From Eopsaltria australis (taxonomy: Eukaryota > Chordata > Aves > Passeriformes > Petroicidae): a stretch of DNA of 64,000 nucleotides. Positions 1 to 13,200 of this stretch are shown here, one piece after another. The stretch covers positions 3,107,501-3,171,500 of the forward strand of contig JAVTVJ010000220.1 in NCBI GenBank assembly GCA_034509425.1, in the 5' to 3' direction. The notes beneath the pieces are model-generated. The model was not told the DNA's origin. It made no database searches and saw nothing but the letters and a program-made list of their open reading frames with translations. Both the position numbers and the translations under genes were made by a program. How positions within the stretch are numbered: the first letter of the stretch is position 1; each line of letters opens with the position of its first letter.

Positions 1-2634
1 TGTCAGGAGGAATAGCAGGGCTTTTAAACAGGGGATTAAGGAAAGTGGTCACTTTTGACTCAGTAGGAAAAATCCCTCCGTGACGGTAATGAAAGCCTGG
101 ATGATATAAGTATCTTCTGGTTCACAATAGCAATTAATATGGTAATATTCTACTATTAAAGATGCTAACATTAAGATGGAACTTGTACGCGGTTAAAACA
201 TTTAATAGAGGGGAAAATGCATTCCTCGAGCATCAGGTAACAGAGTCAAATGGAAAAGGGGGAAATGAAAGTATCTTAAAATAACAAAGGCCTCTATATG
301 ATTTGGAAAGGCTTTTAATACTCCCTTCCTTCTCAAGGAAAACTTGAGGCACTTTGAGAAGCGGGTATTAGCGAGTGCAGGAGAAGGGAGCTTGTGCTGG
401 GTGGGGAGAGCTGCTCTGGTGGGAGCCCAGCCCTCTTTGGACACCAAATGCAATGGGGGACATCTGCAGTGACCCACTGGTGACCACTGGGGTGGCCTGT
501 GCTGGGACAAAGACATTGAAGCATCACAATATTCCGGAAATGTGGGGGTTGGAAAATGTGTCTGGACAGCTCTGGTCAAACCTCTGCTCCAGGCAAGGCC
601 AAGTTCAGAGTGAATCCAGGCTGACCATGACCTTGTGATGTAGAGATGAACTGCATTCCCCAAGGATGGAGGTCCCAGGACCTCTCTGAGCTCTGTCCTG
701 GTGCTGCACCATGTTAATCCAGGTTTGTTTTCCCCCTCAGATCTACCCATGCACCTCCTGACTTGCCTTGGGGTGCCTAGTCCCACGCAACCCCCCCAAA
801 TCATTATTGTGTCACAGGGAACAGCAAAATCTTTGGTTTCTGCTGGAGATGAAGGGATATTAAGACCACCTCACCTCTGCCCTGTGAATCCACTTAGTTT
901 GATCAATTTGCCAAGCAGAGGACAGACACAGCTATGCAAAAATACTCTCTTAGCAGAGCTTTTTAAGTATCAGTCTATCTGGGAAAAAATCAGAAAGCAC
1001 TTATTTAAACTACAGTCCACACTTTGATTATTGTAAAAGCCTTTTCCTTTTTTCACCTTTATTTTCAATTAAAAACAGTCAGGATTTAGGTTTTTGCTTT
1101 TCGCTATAATAAGAGTAATTTGCAAAGATAATAGTATTGTGGGAATGAAGAAACCTTTCAGCTGATCACTAGAAGAAGCAAATATTTACCAACTGGCTCT
1201 GACGATGAATAGGAGACCGATGTGTAGAGAATGATCTGCATCCTGGCTACAGCTTTGCTGACTTCATCAAATCTGACCATCTTGGGTTTACAGTTATTTT
1301 TTCTCTAAAATGTAGTTTTCCTGGGGAAAAAAAAATGTCTTCTGAAGCTTGCACTATTGAAAAATTTATTTAAAAATCCTTGGCTGATGCCAAGGATTCA
1401 TGTATGTCTTTCAAGCTCCAGTCTGCCCAGTTAGCTCAGGTTCCCTGCTCCAAGTTCCCTCTTTCCATGTCTTTTCCTTCAGGAAAGCTGAACATGCAAA
1501 GCCATTCCCAGGGTGAACCCTCTGCTGAGCTCACAGCTGCATCAAAGCTGCGCATCACAGGAAGATGTGAATTCACCTGCACCAATACTAGAGAAGATGG
1601 AGAGGAAAAGGGATGGAGAACAGGTCACTGAGGGGCCAGTGCCAGTAGAAGTGTCACTGCCCCATGTTGGAGGTTCCACCCCTGTGTGTGCTGCTGAGGA
1701 TGCTCCCCGACCCACACTGAATGGATCAAGTCAGATTAGCAAAAGCTTTGTGTTTAACTTCAACTCATTCTGATGGAGCTGAGTAGGGACCAACCACTCA
1801 ATGCAACAGGCAGGTCTGCAGGGACAGGGATGCTGGGCAGCGAGGGTGAGAGCTGGCAAGTGACCTCTTCAGCTGGGACATGTGTGCTGGTAACAGCCCC
1901 TTGCCTTTCCCACAACCTTGTCTCCCAAAAATCTCCCCATGACATGCTCAAAATTGTTTCTGTTGCAAATAATAATGCAGTGGTGACATGACACGGAGCA
2001 GTGGATCAAAGTAGAATGATAATGACCAAGAAAAGTTTGTCTAATTCTCTTTCTCTCTTTTCCTTCACTCTCTGCTGTTATTTTGATATTAGCTGAAGTT
2101 GAAGACATCAAGGAAAATGAGGATCCTTCAAACAGGTGCTGAGCTGGAGCCAGCATGATGGCAGCTGAGAGGCAGCTTGCCCCCAGAACTGTTCCTAGCT
2201 CTGCTGCTAGAGGTTTATGTGGGTAAAGGTGACCTTTGTGTCCTCTCCCACCCTTGTCATCTTGTCTAGTCCATGTCCAACATCTCCTGGTGGAGACCAT
2301 CTCACCATGCACAGAGGGGCTGGCAAAGGGGCTTTGTTGGTGTGAGGGCTCCACCAGCACAGGGGCTTCACCAGAGAGTGCTGTGGAATCAGCTGTAATG
2401 CAGATAAAGATGTAGGAATAGGAAAAAAGAGCTGCTGGAATTGAGCAGTGGATGACACTGAGAGAGGAAGAAAAAGCCTCAAACTTTAAAGGCAGTACTA
2501 AAACAGGGCATACAGAAAGTGAAGTCAATTAGCCAAAAGAATCATTTGCTGACGGAGGTCGAATTCCTGAAAGGATTCATGAATCGACTAAAAATACCCT
2601 TGGGATAGCTTGAATACGGACTGAGTTACTGAAG
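1..2634. other. Intergenic DNA, no supported gene
   Basis: Mixed composition. Reading frames on both strands are open only by chance and lack splice-site support or protein character. No recognisable repeat was seen. Confidence 0.6.
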
Positions 2635-2684
2635 GGCAATGCCCCAGATGACCCAGGAGACCCTTTCCAATCCTACAATATAAA
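2635..2684 (+). mobile_element. Degenerate CR1 LINE 3'-end fragment
   Basis: The stretch around GACCCAGGAGACCC followed by TTTCCAATCCTACAATAT follows the pattern of CR1 3' ends (…CAGGAGGTCCCTTCCAACC…ATTCTATG). It is short and decayed, so this is a tentative call. Confidence 0.4.
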
Positions 2685-5600
2685 CAACGACGCCATTAAC
2701 ATTTGTGCTAAGTACCTGCTCGGGCTCCTGGAAGCACTCCCGGCTCCCATCCGGAGCAGGAGCAGAGGCTTTGAGATGTGCTCTGTTCCCTACCTCAGCC
2801 CAGAGGGAGTCCTTTAGGTACCACCCCAGTAGTGTGGGGATTATGGAAAACCCCCTTGACAATGGTAGGAGCAGGGAGAGGCCACAAAGATCAGTGGGAA
2901 AGTCTGATGGAAACTGCAGTGCTGAAAAGAACAATGGGGAGGCTACAGAAAATCATCAGTGAGCGCAGAGACCCAGGGCACGGGGACCTTAATGGCCAAG
3001 TAATGATGAGGAGGCACTTGCAAGGCACAGGGGGACAGGGACAGCCTGGGCAACCTGCAGGCATGTAACTGTGGGAACAAAGCTAACTCCATACCCAAAA
3101 AACCAGATGGAGTCTGGATACATCAGGAAATACAGCAGGACCCACCAAGATGTCCCACCAAGCTGCTCCAGGTGACCCTTGCCATGGGGATGTGCCACCC
3201 ATCTGTGGAGCAGTGTACAGACCCCACAATGACCAGGGATTGTGTGTGGTACTGGCTGTGACAGGGGAAAAACCATTTTGTCATTAGCTGTTTCTCTTTC
3301 CCCTAACATCCCTGATGATTAGACCTGACAGAAATGACACCCATGGTGTCACTGCTGGACATTGTCCTGGGAGGTGGCAGACCACTGTCACACCTCACAT
3401 AGGTGTACAGGCTTAATGGGAAGGCAAACCTGCAGCCCTAAATCTCCAACTTGTAATTCAAGTACTGAGGATAATAATGAAAACAAGGTTAGATAAAAAC
3501 ATTCACTATCAAAATTTAATTATGCATCCACAGGCTGAGGCTCATTATTCATCCTCCAACCTGGAAACAAATTAGTCTAATGAAGCCATGAGTTAAAATG
3601 GAGAAAGGATGTAAAGGCTGGAGAATATTTATGTCTGTGCTCGTGTGTCAAAAGCAGCACTGAGCTCTGGGTGCTACATTTGTCACTGGAATCAGGTGCT
3701 TCCTAGATGTGGTGGCGTTTCCAGGACCTGGATTTTGCCATGAGCAGGAACAGTCGCTCCTGAGTGGAAATTTGAAGTAATTAGAGACCGCTGAGATGTG
3801 GGGGCTCAGTACAAACATGGGGGCTCATCAAAACTGGATGTGATCAGAGCCCACAGCAGGTCTAAAAAACCCCAAATACCAGTATCAGCCTCCACTGAGT
3901 CAGTCTGACTTGAGGGACACATTTTGCTCTGGCACAAGCTCCCTGGTGACAGCCAGGATAGCCTCATGGAGAGCTTGGCTCCAGTGACCTCTAATAAATG
4001 GGAAACCAAATCTCAGGGGCTGGGAAGAGAAGAAATCAGTAACTAAGTATAGTGGGATGGCAGCTCTCTGTGGGTTTATTGTGCAAGTGTTTAAGCAGAC
4101 AAAGGCTCTAATTAAACTGCCCAGGAATGTGTAATCACAGCAAGGAAGGGCTTTTGCCCTGCTCCTTCCCTGCAGAATTTGGGGAGGAATGAAATTAACA
4201 TCACCAGAAAGGGAAGTGATCCACACTTAACCCACACCCTACAGTGCACCCCCAGTTCTGGGCTGGGTGCTTTGGCCTATAAAAGTCACCCGCGAGCTGT
4301 AACTCCTGGCACAAGCGGGATTGAGGACAGTTACAGGCTTTTCCACTGCACACCATGGCAAGTCTGCTGATATATATCCCAGGTCTGAGCTCTGCAGCAG
4401 AGTGCAAAAGGTTCAAGCGACCTAGTAAAGACCGTGCCAGTACCAGAGAACAAGTCCCTGTAGGCCCCCGGCTGAGCCATTCTCACTGCTTTATTCTCTC
4501 GCTCCCATCCTAATGTGCTTAACTATAAATGACCCCTTTATTTTTTATATCTCCATTTCATTTTTCCCCTTCTTCCAAGAAAGCAGTAAAAACAGGGAAG
4601 CCGAGAAGCAGAGCTCTTATTGTAAAGTGAGTGCTGACACAGAGCAATTCCGGGGACCTCGCAGCTCACGCTGAACATTTGTAACATCACGAGGAGCCTC
4701 TGGGCTTCTCCTCTGAGAACCAAGCCCTAATCCTGCTCCCAGGCGCCCAGAAAAAGCCTATTAGGATCACACAGGCAGAGGTGAGCTGCTTCTGGTCTGG
4801 AGGCCTTGACATTCACTGGCTGAGCATGGCACTGTTTTATTTCCAGTTTTCTGGGTGTTTTATTCCATGCTGTCCTGCTGTTCTACACAGGGATGGCAGA
4901 CTGGGGGTGAAGACAACCCGGCTGAGCAGGCCCCCCCAAACACAACCCCCTCTTTTGTGCTCTTTGTCTCTGATTTGCAGAAGATGCTCAGCTACCCTGG
5001 GCAGAAGGACAACATCTTGCTGTTTATTAGTATAATTTTTAAAGGTGCCTCATTGTATTTATTTGCTGTGTGGTTAAACATTTATTATTTATATTTAATT
5101 TTCCCAGATTCAAAGGGGCATCACTAGTGGCTGAGTGTCTGCAGATTCAGTGCAGCTCCTTCACACACTTATTTATGTAACCTTGGCCTCCCTCGAGGGG
5201 CTCCCGTTTCACTATGTGCCATCGGCCTCTTAATTGGCCTCACAGATCACGCCTTCTCCTTCGGCTCACCCAGGTCCCTGTGACTCGTAATTTCTACGAT
5301 ATTAAATGTTGTTGAAACAAAAGAGTTCACTGAATTAAAGCCAGGAAGTTTCCTACCCCTCCTAAACCTCTGCTGCCAATTCCCTCTCCAGGGCAGTGGC
5401 CAGACTGGGGTCATCACCATTGGTCTGGAGGGCACAGGGAAGGAGCAGGCTGTGTCCTGGGCAGGGGGTGGACATCCCAGCCATTGCTGTGCCTGGCTTT
5501 GCACCCAGCTGTGTCTTCTTGATAAGAGCATTTGGCACTAATTAGTCTCCAAGCAGCTGATTAACCCTCGGAGATGTTTGGAAGCTGTTTTTGCTATAAG

Positions 5601-7258
5601 ATACTACAAGAAAGGCAGGACTCTCCTTGGGACTGCTTTGCACGGCCAGTCCAGCCCTCTTGGAGGGACAGTGGGTGGTGGCATGGGGGACACCCATCCT
5701 CTGCCTCTGAGCCACCCCAGAGCCTCCTCCCCCCCCTCCCTGGCACTGTAACTCTCACCCAGATAAAGGTTTGGGCACCAAACTTGTAGGGGCAGCCAGG
5801 CTGGACCCCTTACAAAGACACAGACTCTGGGCTCTCAAAATGTAATTTCCAGAGCCATGGAGACCAGGAACTATCATTGGCATTTCCTGAGAAGTAAAAC
5901 CACATTGAGGTGATGGCTTTGGATATTCCTTTTGTGACACACCTTCCTGCCAAAGCACCCCAAGCATCTTAGGGGCACATCTGACCCAAAGATGTTGCAT
6001 TTCACTTGCAGCCACCAGCCTTGATTCTTCATGAACAAATGAAAATGCACTTAAAGCTATTAAACTTTATTTTAGGCAATACAGATCCTGTAGCAAGGAG
6101 TTCCACATGTCAGCAACAAGGCAATGACATCTGGACAATTCAGCCACGTGAGGTTTTCAGTAGGGTTGTGAAACATCTGGGTGAAGGGGGCTGATAAGCC
6201 CAGGACATTTTTACCCAGTTGCCAGCTGTTAGAGAAACTTCACTCCCACAGGTAAAGCTATTTCAACATTAATGGTTTTATACCTTCTCCTTAAATATAT
6301 CACAGGCTATACTTGGAGATGGAGTTTGAGAGTAAACATTGTTATGCTGGAGCTGTCATCTGTGAGTAATCACAGACCTAATTGAAGCTGGCCAGCCTAT
6401 TAAATAAACATTCTGCATAAACGAGGGAGCAAAGAAATACCCTTTAGTTTGGTAATAGTGGAAATGATGGAAACCAGTACCTGAGTTAGGGACCAGGGAG
6501 ATGGGGATGGAGTAGCAGGAGAGCCAGGGAGGGAGGTTTTCCCCAAGCTGCTCACAGCAGTGTGCTGCAAAGCAGCAAGAACCAGAAAGCACCAGCAACC
6601 AGCTTTGGGAGGGAGAGCAAGGAGAGTGCTTCCCTGGGGCTGGGTGCTGCCCATGGCAGGCCTGGATTTTGGGCCCTGCAGCCTGGAGGAGTCTGGTTTT
6701 ATTGCATCCAGGCAAACATGACTTCCCACCACCCACTGTTAATAGTCAGGCTAAGGCTTGCAAAGTTGCCTAATAGAAATCATCCTCCCAGCATCAAATA
6801 CTGCCTAATCACCCCACTGAAATGGGCAACAACACAATCTTGCAGCATTTCTTGTGTTCCTTGGGGAACCACCTAATCCTCCCTGTTGTCTGCCAGTTTT
6901 TCCTTGTCCTTGAGAATTTCATGTCTAGAAAAGGCTACAGCTTTCAAGAGCTTCCAGCACTTGCTGCTGGGGGCTCTCCTCTTGCTGCAGCACCAGGGGT
7001 GGCACAGGGGCACCCCGGGCTGTGCTCTGGGGCTCGTGCTGCAGAACAGGCAAATCTTCACCCCAGTGAATCAGGCAGCATCGTGCCCCTCCTCGCCCTC
7101 TCGCCAGATGTTGTGCGTCTGTGTGCGAGCGGCGCTGCCTCTCTGGGAGGCGATGAGAAGAGGGTGATGCACCAAAGTGACATGCTCAATTTCCCTCAGA
7201 GATGCTGCAGCCACAGTAACATTTCTCCTGCTGATGGCGTCCATGTGTCTCTCCCTTT
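2685..7258. other. Intergenic DNA, no supported gene
   Basis: The stretch alternates between GC-rich and AT-rich. AT-rich blocks around 5030-5110 and 5160-5330 have several TAAT/TTAATTGG-type homeodomain-like words and could be regulatory, but there is no direct evidence. Long chance frames occur (for example at 6822-7397 on the + strand) without splice or family support. Confidence 0.55.
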
Positions 7259-7633
7259 TCACTGGAGCTCTGTTGCACACCGGGATGTGGTAGGAGCGTG
7301 TGTGCACCTTCTGTTCCCCGAGCCACCCCTGCCTTTCTGGGGAGGACGAGGTGCCTGGCCTTCCGTGGTTAGTTTAAGAAAAACACTCTCCCAGTGATCA
7401 GTGCCTGTAAGAAGTAGATGTATGGTTTCAATTCTGTCCTTGAGCCATGGATCATTTAATGTTGTCAACACATATACATCCTTCTCAAACATCCCACTGA
7501 GAATTTCTGGGGACTGTAGACAGCTTAAAGCTAGCGTTACAGCAGCAGCAGCAGCTTCATATTTGCTTTCAGATCCACGTGCATTTTTGAATACTAAAGC
7601 TTGCATAATTGCTGCTGAATTTCTAAGCAACTT
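7259..7633 (-). CDS. Unidentified coding-like exon (helical ARM/HEAT-like protein fragment), partial
   Basis: On the minus strand a strong 3' splice site (branch-like TGCTAATG, then GTGCCTCTTCCCC and TTTGAAG) leads into an open frame. It begins KLLRNSAAIMQALVF, continues through a Lys/Glu/Ala-rich helix with five consecutive Ala codons (a GCT repeat), then FEKDVYVLTTLNDPW and an RIETIHLLLT helix. The amphipathic helix-turn-helix pattern resembles armadillo/HEAT repeats. Protein-like character fades after about 7405 and the frame runs on to a stop near 7259. The 3' limit is unclear. TTACAG|GCACTG (end 7405) and GGGAGA|GTGTTT (end 7387) are both weak donors. I do not recognise the gene and found no convincing sister exons nearby. 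It could be a terminal exon, a relic exon, or less likely chance. Confidence 0.4.
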   Translation of the reverse strand, partial: KLLRNSAAIMQALVFKNARGSESKYEAAAAAVTLALSCLQSPEILSGMFEKDVYVLTTLNDPWLKDRIETIHLLLTGTDHWESVFLKLTTEGQAPRPPQKGRGGSGNRRCTHAPTTSRCATELQ

Positions 7634-7639
7634 CTTCAA

Positions 7640-8860
7640 AGGGGAAGAGGCACATTAGCAGTAGAGAACTGGTGGTGGAGCAGAAACAAGGCTTGTTGTT
7701 GGCTTATGGTTTCCTGGCAGCTGCTCAGAGATGGTGTTTGAGGAACCCTGAAGAAGGGCTGGGTTGGGACCTCCCAGCTCGGCGTGTGCCTGAGCAGGTT
7801 TTCTTCCTGACCATTGGGGCACTTGGCATGTGCTGCCAAGCAGCCACTGATGCTGCCTGCATTAAAAGCATTTCAGTGATGCACTTATTTTGCCAGGGAA
7901 GCTTGCACTGACATCCTGCTTTGACAAAAAGGTAAAAACGTAGGATATGGCTCTTCCACCTTTTTCTTTTTTTTTTTTTTTAATTGTGTGTGAGGTCTGG
8001 ATGTGCCTAGCACAGTGAGGTGCTACATGCAATGAACATACCCTGGCACATGAAGGGTCCATCACAGGGCTGATTGAGGTAGGGCTATAAAAGGGGAGAC
8101 AAGGTGGCTCCTCACTGTAAGAGAAGGGTCTCCTGGTCTTTCTCAGCTGGTGGAAATGGAGTTCCAGCTGGGTGAGGACCAGTATTTTCTGGTTTTGTGT
8201 GTTGCAGTGTCTCTGTGATGTCCCTCTGAGGTGTGCTGCTGCTGCATGGGAAGGACATCAAGCTCTGGCTGGCATGCCCATCACCCCAGGCTCAGATTCC
8301 CCTGGGCAAAGGGCAGTGACCACCTCAGGGAGGGAGTCACCCTCTTCTGTTTTAGCTGCCAGCTGCTCTCTTGTGTGCTGGGGGAAGAGATTGATGTCTG
8401 CTGGCTGGAGTTGGAGAACAGCAGGCTGTGGGTTTCTGGAGAACCTGCACCAGGCTCTCATGAGAGGTACGGATGGAGCTGGGTACCCAAAGGCTCCTTT
8501 GCCTTTGGAAATGCAGAAGGGCTGTGGGTGATGATGGCTCCCTGCACACCCAGCATCTGCAGTTGGGGATGCAGGGCTCTGCTGCAGGCACGGGAGGCAG
8601 CTCCTTCCTTCTTCCCCGAGAAAGGGCATTTCTGGGGGAGGCACCAACCCAAGGCAGTCCCCTGTGCTGAGGGAGCTGTCACCTCTCCATCCCCCCCACT
8701 GCCACAGGGCCTTGCACAGTGCTGCCTCCAAGGCACCTGGTCAGCCAAACTCCATTTACTGTGTCTTTATTTATTATATTGGAGCCCAGGGTAATTACTT
8801 TACAACTGTGAACATTAAGTATCATTTGTCTTGTTCCAGTAGGTCCAAATCTTTATGAAT
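7640..8860. other. Intergenic DNA with poly-T run
   Basis: GC-rich, with overlapping chance frames on both strands and no supported gene. A T-rich run with 15 consecutive T occupies 7967-7981. Confidence 0.55.
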
Positions 8861-9063
8861 TTTATCTGATGCTTGCTCCCTTCAATTATCTGTCATCAGA
8901 AAAAGTTTACTGCTGCTGCAATAATATCAATTTGCCAGAGGTTGCAATACATTTACTCTCCACCTCTGTAATTTACAAACTTACATTCTATGATTAGAAA
9001 GAAAAATGGCTAATAGGAGAAATATTCATGCAAAATCGATACTGAATAAGATGCTGCCACCTT
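8861..9063. promoter_or_regulatory. AT-rich block, candidate conserved non-coding element
   Basis: A low-GC island inside GC-rich surroundings, non-repetitive, with clustered short words (TCAATTATC, TAATATCAATTTG, CATGCAAAATCGAT, GCTAATAGG) resembling homeodomain, POU and CUT-type sites. There is no coding frame. In human, the developmental gene UNCX lies on this side of ZFAND2A. The assignment as regulatory is inference from composition alone. Confidence 0.25.
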
Positions 9064-10710
9064 TTGGCTTAACCTAATTCTACATCTGGGGCCAAATTCA
9101 TCCCGGGTGTAACTGCTTTCCTGGAAGAGCAGCTGCAGCTGTCCTGGAACTGGCTGTGAGGGATGGGGTGGGATGGGGAGACAAAGCATGATTTGGGGGG
9201 CTCAGCCCCTGGTTGTGAATGGGGTATGGGAAGCTGAGGGTGTGGGGTTTGCAGGGTCAATTTTCCATAGCTGTGCATCTGCAACAGAAGTTTCCTCCTT
9301 GCACACCCAGAGTCGAACCAGGGAGGCTCCTGGCAGGTTTTGCTCTCCCTCCAGCCATCCAGGAGGCTGTTTTTGGAGCTGTGTCCTAGACACAGGGACC
9401 AGCCTTGGGCTATGGGCTTGTGTCCGTGCTGATGTTCTGGGAAAGGGGGACTGGGATGTGATGAGGCTCAGCACATGGCTGAAGTCATTTAACCAGGCTC
9501 TGAACTGGTTTGATGGTTCATCTAAGCTTGTAGCAGCCTCCACCCTGCCTGACAGTGTGCAACGCAGCGGGACTGGCAGCGCTGTCAGTCTTGGGAGCTC
9601 CTGAATGCACTTATTCTTCAATTACATGGCACTGCCATGGGCCATGGAGCCCAAGTACTGCTGTGCTTCCAAAAGAAAACAAACCAGCGTTTAATTTTCA
9701 TAGCAAAGATATTCCAAAGTGCTAAGTGCTACAGTAGAGCAATTGCAATGCTGCTCTGTCTCCTTGCCCAATGACACAGGGGTTTTTCAGCTGAATACCA
9801 GCAAGCACGTGATTAAAAGCTCTTAGGATTCTGCTGTTGTGGGATTTCCAGCAGAACTTGCTTTTTCTCTCATATCTTGCCCCTTTGTTTCCCTGAGTTC
9901 AGGGCAGAGTCTGAATTCGGTAATTGCCACCTGGATTTGCTTTGCTGTCTTCCCAAGGAACTTGTTTGAATAAATTGAATTGGCAAATGTATTGTTCAGC
10001 GCAGAGCATTGTGTCAGGAATAATGCAGGTATTTCCAGGCTCTCTATTACTGCTCAGAGCACACTGCCAGAGACAGCGAACCCAGGCACGAGAGCTCCCT
10101 TTGAGCTGCTCTCTCTGCCTCCTCTTCTGAAAGCACAGGATTTTTGGCTGGTTGCTCTGTGCTCTAAAGCAAGAGCAGAAGGAGCTGTTGGAGCTTCCTC
10201 GGCAAACTCCCTCATCCACTGGGGAATTTTCATTTATGGCTTGCACTTGTTTCTCTCATTAAAGCAGACGTGGGTGCAGCAGCCTCCTTGTTTCCCATGG
10301 AGCACCTGAGCAGTCAGTCCCATGAATGTCAGCATTAGGTCTGTGTCAGTAGAGCTTGGGACAGTGTGGTGGGGACAAACAGGTCCTGGAGTGATGTTCC
10401 TGAGAAGAACAGGGCATTAAGCTGCAGGGCTTTGCTGAAGGACCCCTAGTACAGGGTTAGACTGAGGAAATTCAGCATTTAGGAGCTCAGGAGGCACTAA
10501 TCAGGGGCTGGGCAAGTTCCTTGGGTTTGGGACTGCACTTGTGCTTCTAAGATGGAGGTGATCTGAACACACCAAGGTATGGAGTTTAAAGTTTTCAGGG
10601 ATATAGACTCAGCTGAATCCCTCCTAGCATGTCATAATAATACTAAACATTTGTTATTTCAAGATCAAGATACTGGTGCACAGCTTTCCCTTTTTCACTG
10701 ACTTAGGGAT
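9064..10710. other. Intergenic DNA, nothing recognised
   Basis: No repeat, RNA gene or supportable coding exon was seen. Open frames on both strands overlap one another and lack splice sites in register. Confidence 0.55.
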
Positions 10711-10785
10711 ATGACTCAGTTAATGGTTGGACTTGAGGAGCCTGAAGGTCTTTGCCAACCCAAAGAATTCTATGATCTGATGACC
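10711..10785 (+). mobile_element. CR1 LINE 3'-end fragment
   Basis: ATGGTTGGACTTGAGGAGCC, then GGTCTTTGCCAACCC and AATTCTATGATCTGATGA, reproduce the CR1 3' terminal pattern (GGTTGGACT…GGTCttTtCCAACC…ATTCTATGATTCTATGA) in forward orientation. The piece is 5'-truncated and moderately diverged. Confidence 0.65.
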
Positions 10786-13181
10786 AAGCTCTGTGTGAGA
10801 AATGAGTTCTCCTGCCTGCAGGTCCCTGGGGAGTGGGGGCACAGCCAGTGCACACCACCAGGTCAGACCCTCACTGTTACACTGACATCTCTCCTAGTGC
10901 CAACAGACTGTGCCAGCAGGGACAGGAGCCCAGGATCCCCCCGAGGAGAGCTGTAACCAGTGGGAGATGGCACCACAACTCTGCAAACCTTGTGGCTGCG
11001 CTGTCAGGTGACCAAATTTCCTCAGGAGATGCAGGGGGCTCTCAGAGGTGAGTGGTCTCACTGCAAGGATGTTCCATGGGACAGGGTACCACCTCCTTCC
11101 TCAGCTGGGTCTTACAGAAAGGAAGGCTGTCCGGTTATTTAAAATCACCCAAAATCTCAGTGGGAGGATTTCAGCGACCCGCCAGGTGAGTAGGGTCCTG
11201 CAGCAGCTGCGTGGCCGCAGAGGTGACCCCGCCGTGCGGGTTAGCAGGGACATGGTGCCACCTCGTGGCACCGAGTGTCACACGTCCCTGTCCTTGTGGG
11301 ATGGACATCTTCCCAATGGGAGCATCACCTTGCGGGTGCTCCACCACCTCCCAGGGCTGCTGGTGCCTCCAAGGTGGCGGCTGCACCGTGGGCTGGTAAA
11401 GGCCACCTGTAAAGGGGTGGTTGGGACTGACGGGTGGGGGAAAACAAGCAGAACAGCCAGAACTCTTGTCCTGTCCCCTAGCTGCAGTATCGTCTGCAAA
11501 GTGGGTATGACCCAAATCAGAGCCATCACTTTTGGAGATTATTTAAGGCCTGTCTAGCCACTATGGGATTCATGACCTAAGGGGTCCTTCTCCCCTGTCC
11601 AGCTATTCCCCCCGGATCTGTCCTTTTCCCTCTGGCTCTCAAGCCCTGCCAGGACCTCTCCTGTCCATCCTCCCCTGCTGACCTGCAGACTCCACCTGTA
11701 CCAAAAATGGGTTTGGTTCCCTCCTGTGCCGACAGCATAAACAAAACCCCACTTATGAGGGTTCAGGTTTTGTTCTTAGTGTTACAAATAGGAAGAAGAA
11801 TGGCTCCATTTATTTACACAAAAATAAGAATATTAAAGACAATGCTGAGATCTGGCACTGTTCCTAAATCATCATCAGCTGGAATACTTAAGAAATAGAA
11901 TCTTGGTTTTCAGTGAAGTGCTTTAATTCACAACCAGCAATGCAATGAATAAGGAGTATTTGGGGTATAACTTCCAATCCTAATTGATGCCATCATGGTA
12001 GTGTCTAGGAAATCTGGGGCTCAGTAGTGCTGGACTGGGTGCTGTCATGCTGTTTGCAGTATGGACTCAACAAAAAGACCATCATTATCCCAGGAAATCT
12101 GCCTTGGAGACCCCAAACCTGTTTTCTGCTAGGTAAGACATGAGTATTTGATCAGTGACCAAAAATCACCTGATAAGGGATTTATTTTCCCTCTACTATT
12201 AGAAAGGCTGTTGCAATGATTCCCACCCTTTGAGGTTACATTTTCAGAGGTACCCTCTGTACCTGCCCCACTGCCAGCTTGACTGCTCTCTCTGCCCTTT
12301 CTTTTTGGGTTGGGGCATTCCCAAACAGCAAAGCAAATGGATTAATTCTGCCGATTTTTTTGTTCCTCCTGCCCGGATCCTTCCTGGGTGCTCTAAAAGG
12401 GGATTGGAGACATGGTGGGTATCAGAGTCAGTGGGAGATATGGTGGGGCTTGCCTCTAAAGCACCAAATATGAGATTTTCCCCAGAGGGCCAAGAGCTGG
12501 AATTAGGAACATTTTGTCTCTGAAGTTCAGCCCACAAAGCCAAGAGTTTTTTTCATATAACCCAAGGAGATGATATAACATTCTTTACAGGTACAGATCA
12601 CCAAAAATTAGCCATCAGAGGTGGTCCTTTCCAGTTTATTTCATAATTTAGGATGATGTTATTAAACAAGAGACTGCTCTACTGAAGAAGTGAGCTCCTG
12701 CTGGTACAATGGTATCTGTGCAAATCCGGCAGCAGAACGGGGGCTGCCGGTGAGCCCTTAGGCACTTAGCAAGGATTTTCCAAGGAGCCTAAGGGCTGAT
12801 ACACACTTGAAACTCAATGGGATTTAGGTGCCTAAATGCAGTAGGCTGCTTGGAAAATCCCAGCCTTTGAAGTTAAAGTAGGCACTGACAAAAAAATGGC
12901 TAAAACCCCTTAAAATAATAAATGTCAGACTAATGCCACCGTGAAAGCAGCGGGTGCTCAGAGTTGTGCACCCGAAAAAGGCAGTGGGAGGTGGCCACTG
13001 AAGGCAACCAAGAGGCTCCACCAGCATGAAGAGCTCCATCCCTGGTGTCTCCTGCTCCATCAGGAATTACATTAGGGTTTCTCCAAATAATTTCCCTTTC
13101 TGATGGATGCCTCTTTGTGTGAGAATGATCCAGGATATTTAACTGGGGACATCCAATGTGTGAGGAAAACATTAAAAATGC
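10786..13181. other. Intergenic DNA, nothing recognised
   Basis: The GC-rich first half (to about 11.7 kb) has chance frames on both strands. The second half is AT-richer. No repeat or gene can be supported. Confidence 0.55.
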
Positions 13182-13200
13182 TTTTTTTTTTTTTTTTTTT
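13182..13200 (+). repeat. Poly-T homopolymer (19 T)
   Basis: An uninterrupted T19 run, likely length-polymorphic. No adjoining retrotransposon body or target-site duplication was recognised. Confidence 0.9.

Noticed and set aside
1869..2528. 219-codon minus-strand frame
   Set aside because: No domain, biased composition and no splice or promoter context. Another frame on the same strand is also open over part of it.
6822..7397. 191-codon plus-strand frame
   Set aside because: Low-complexity composition, no splice signals in register, and it overlaps the more protein-like minus-strand exon. Judged a chance frame.
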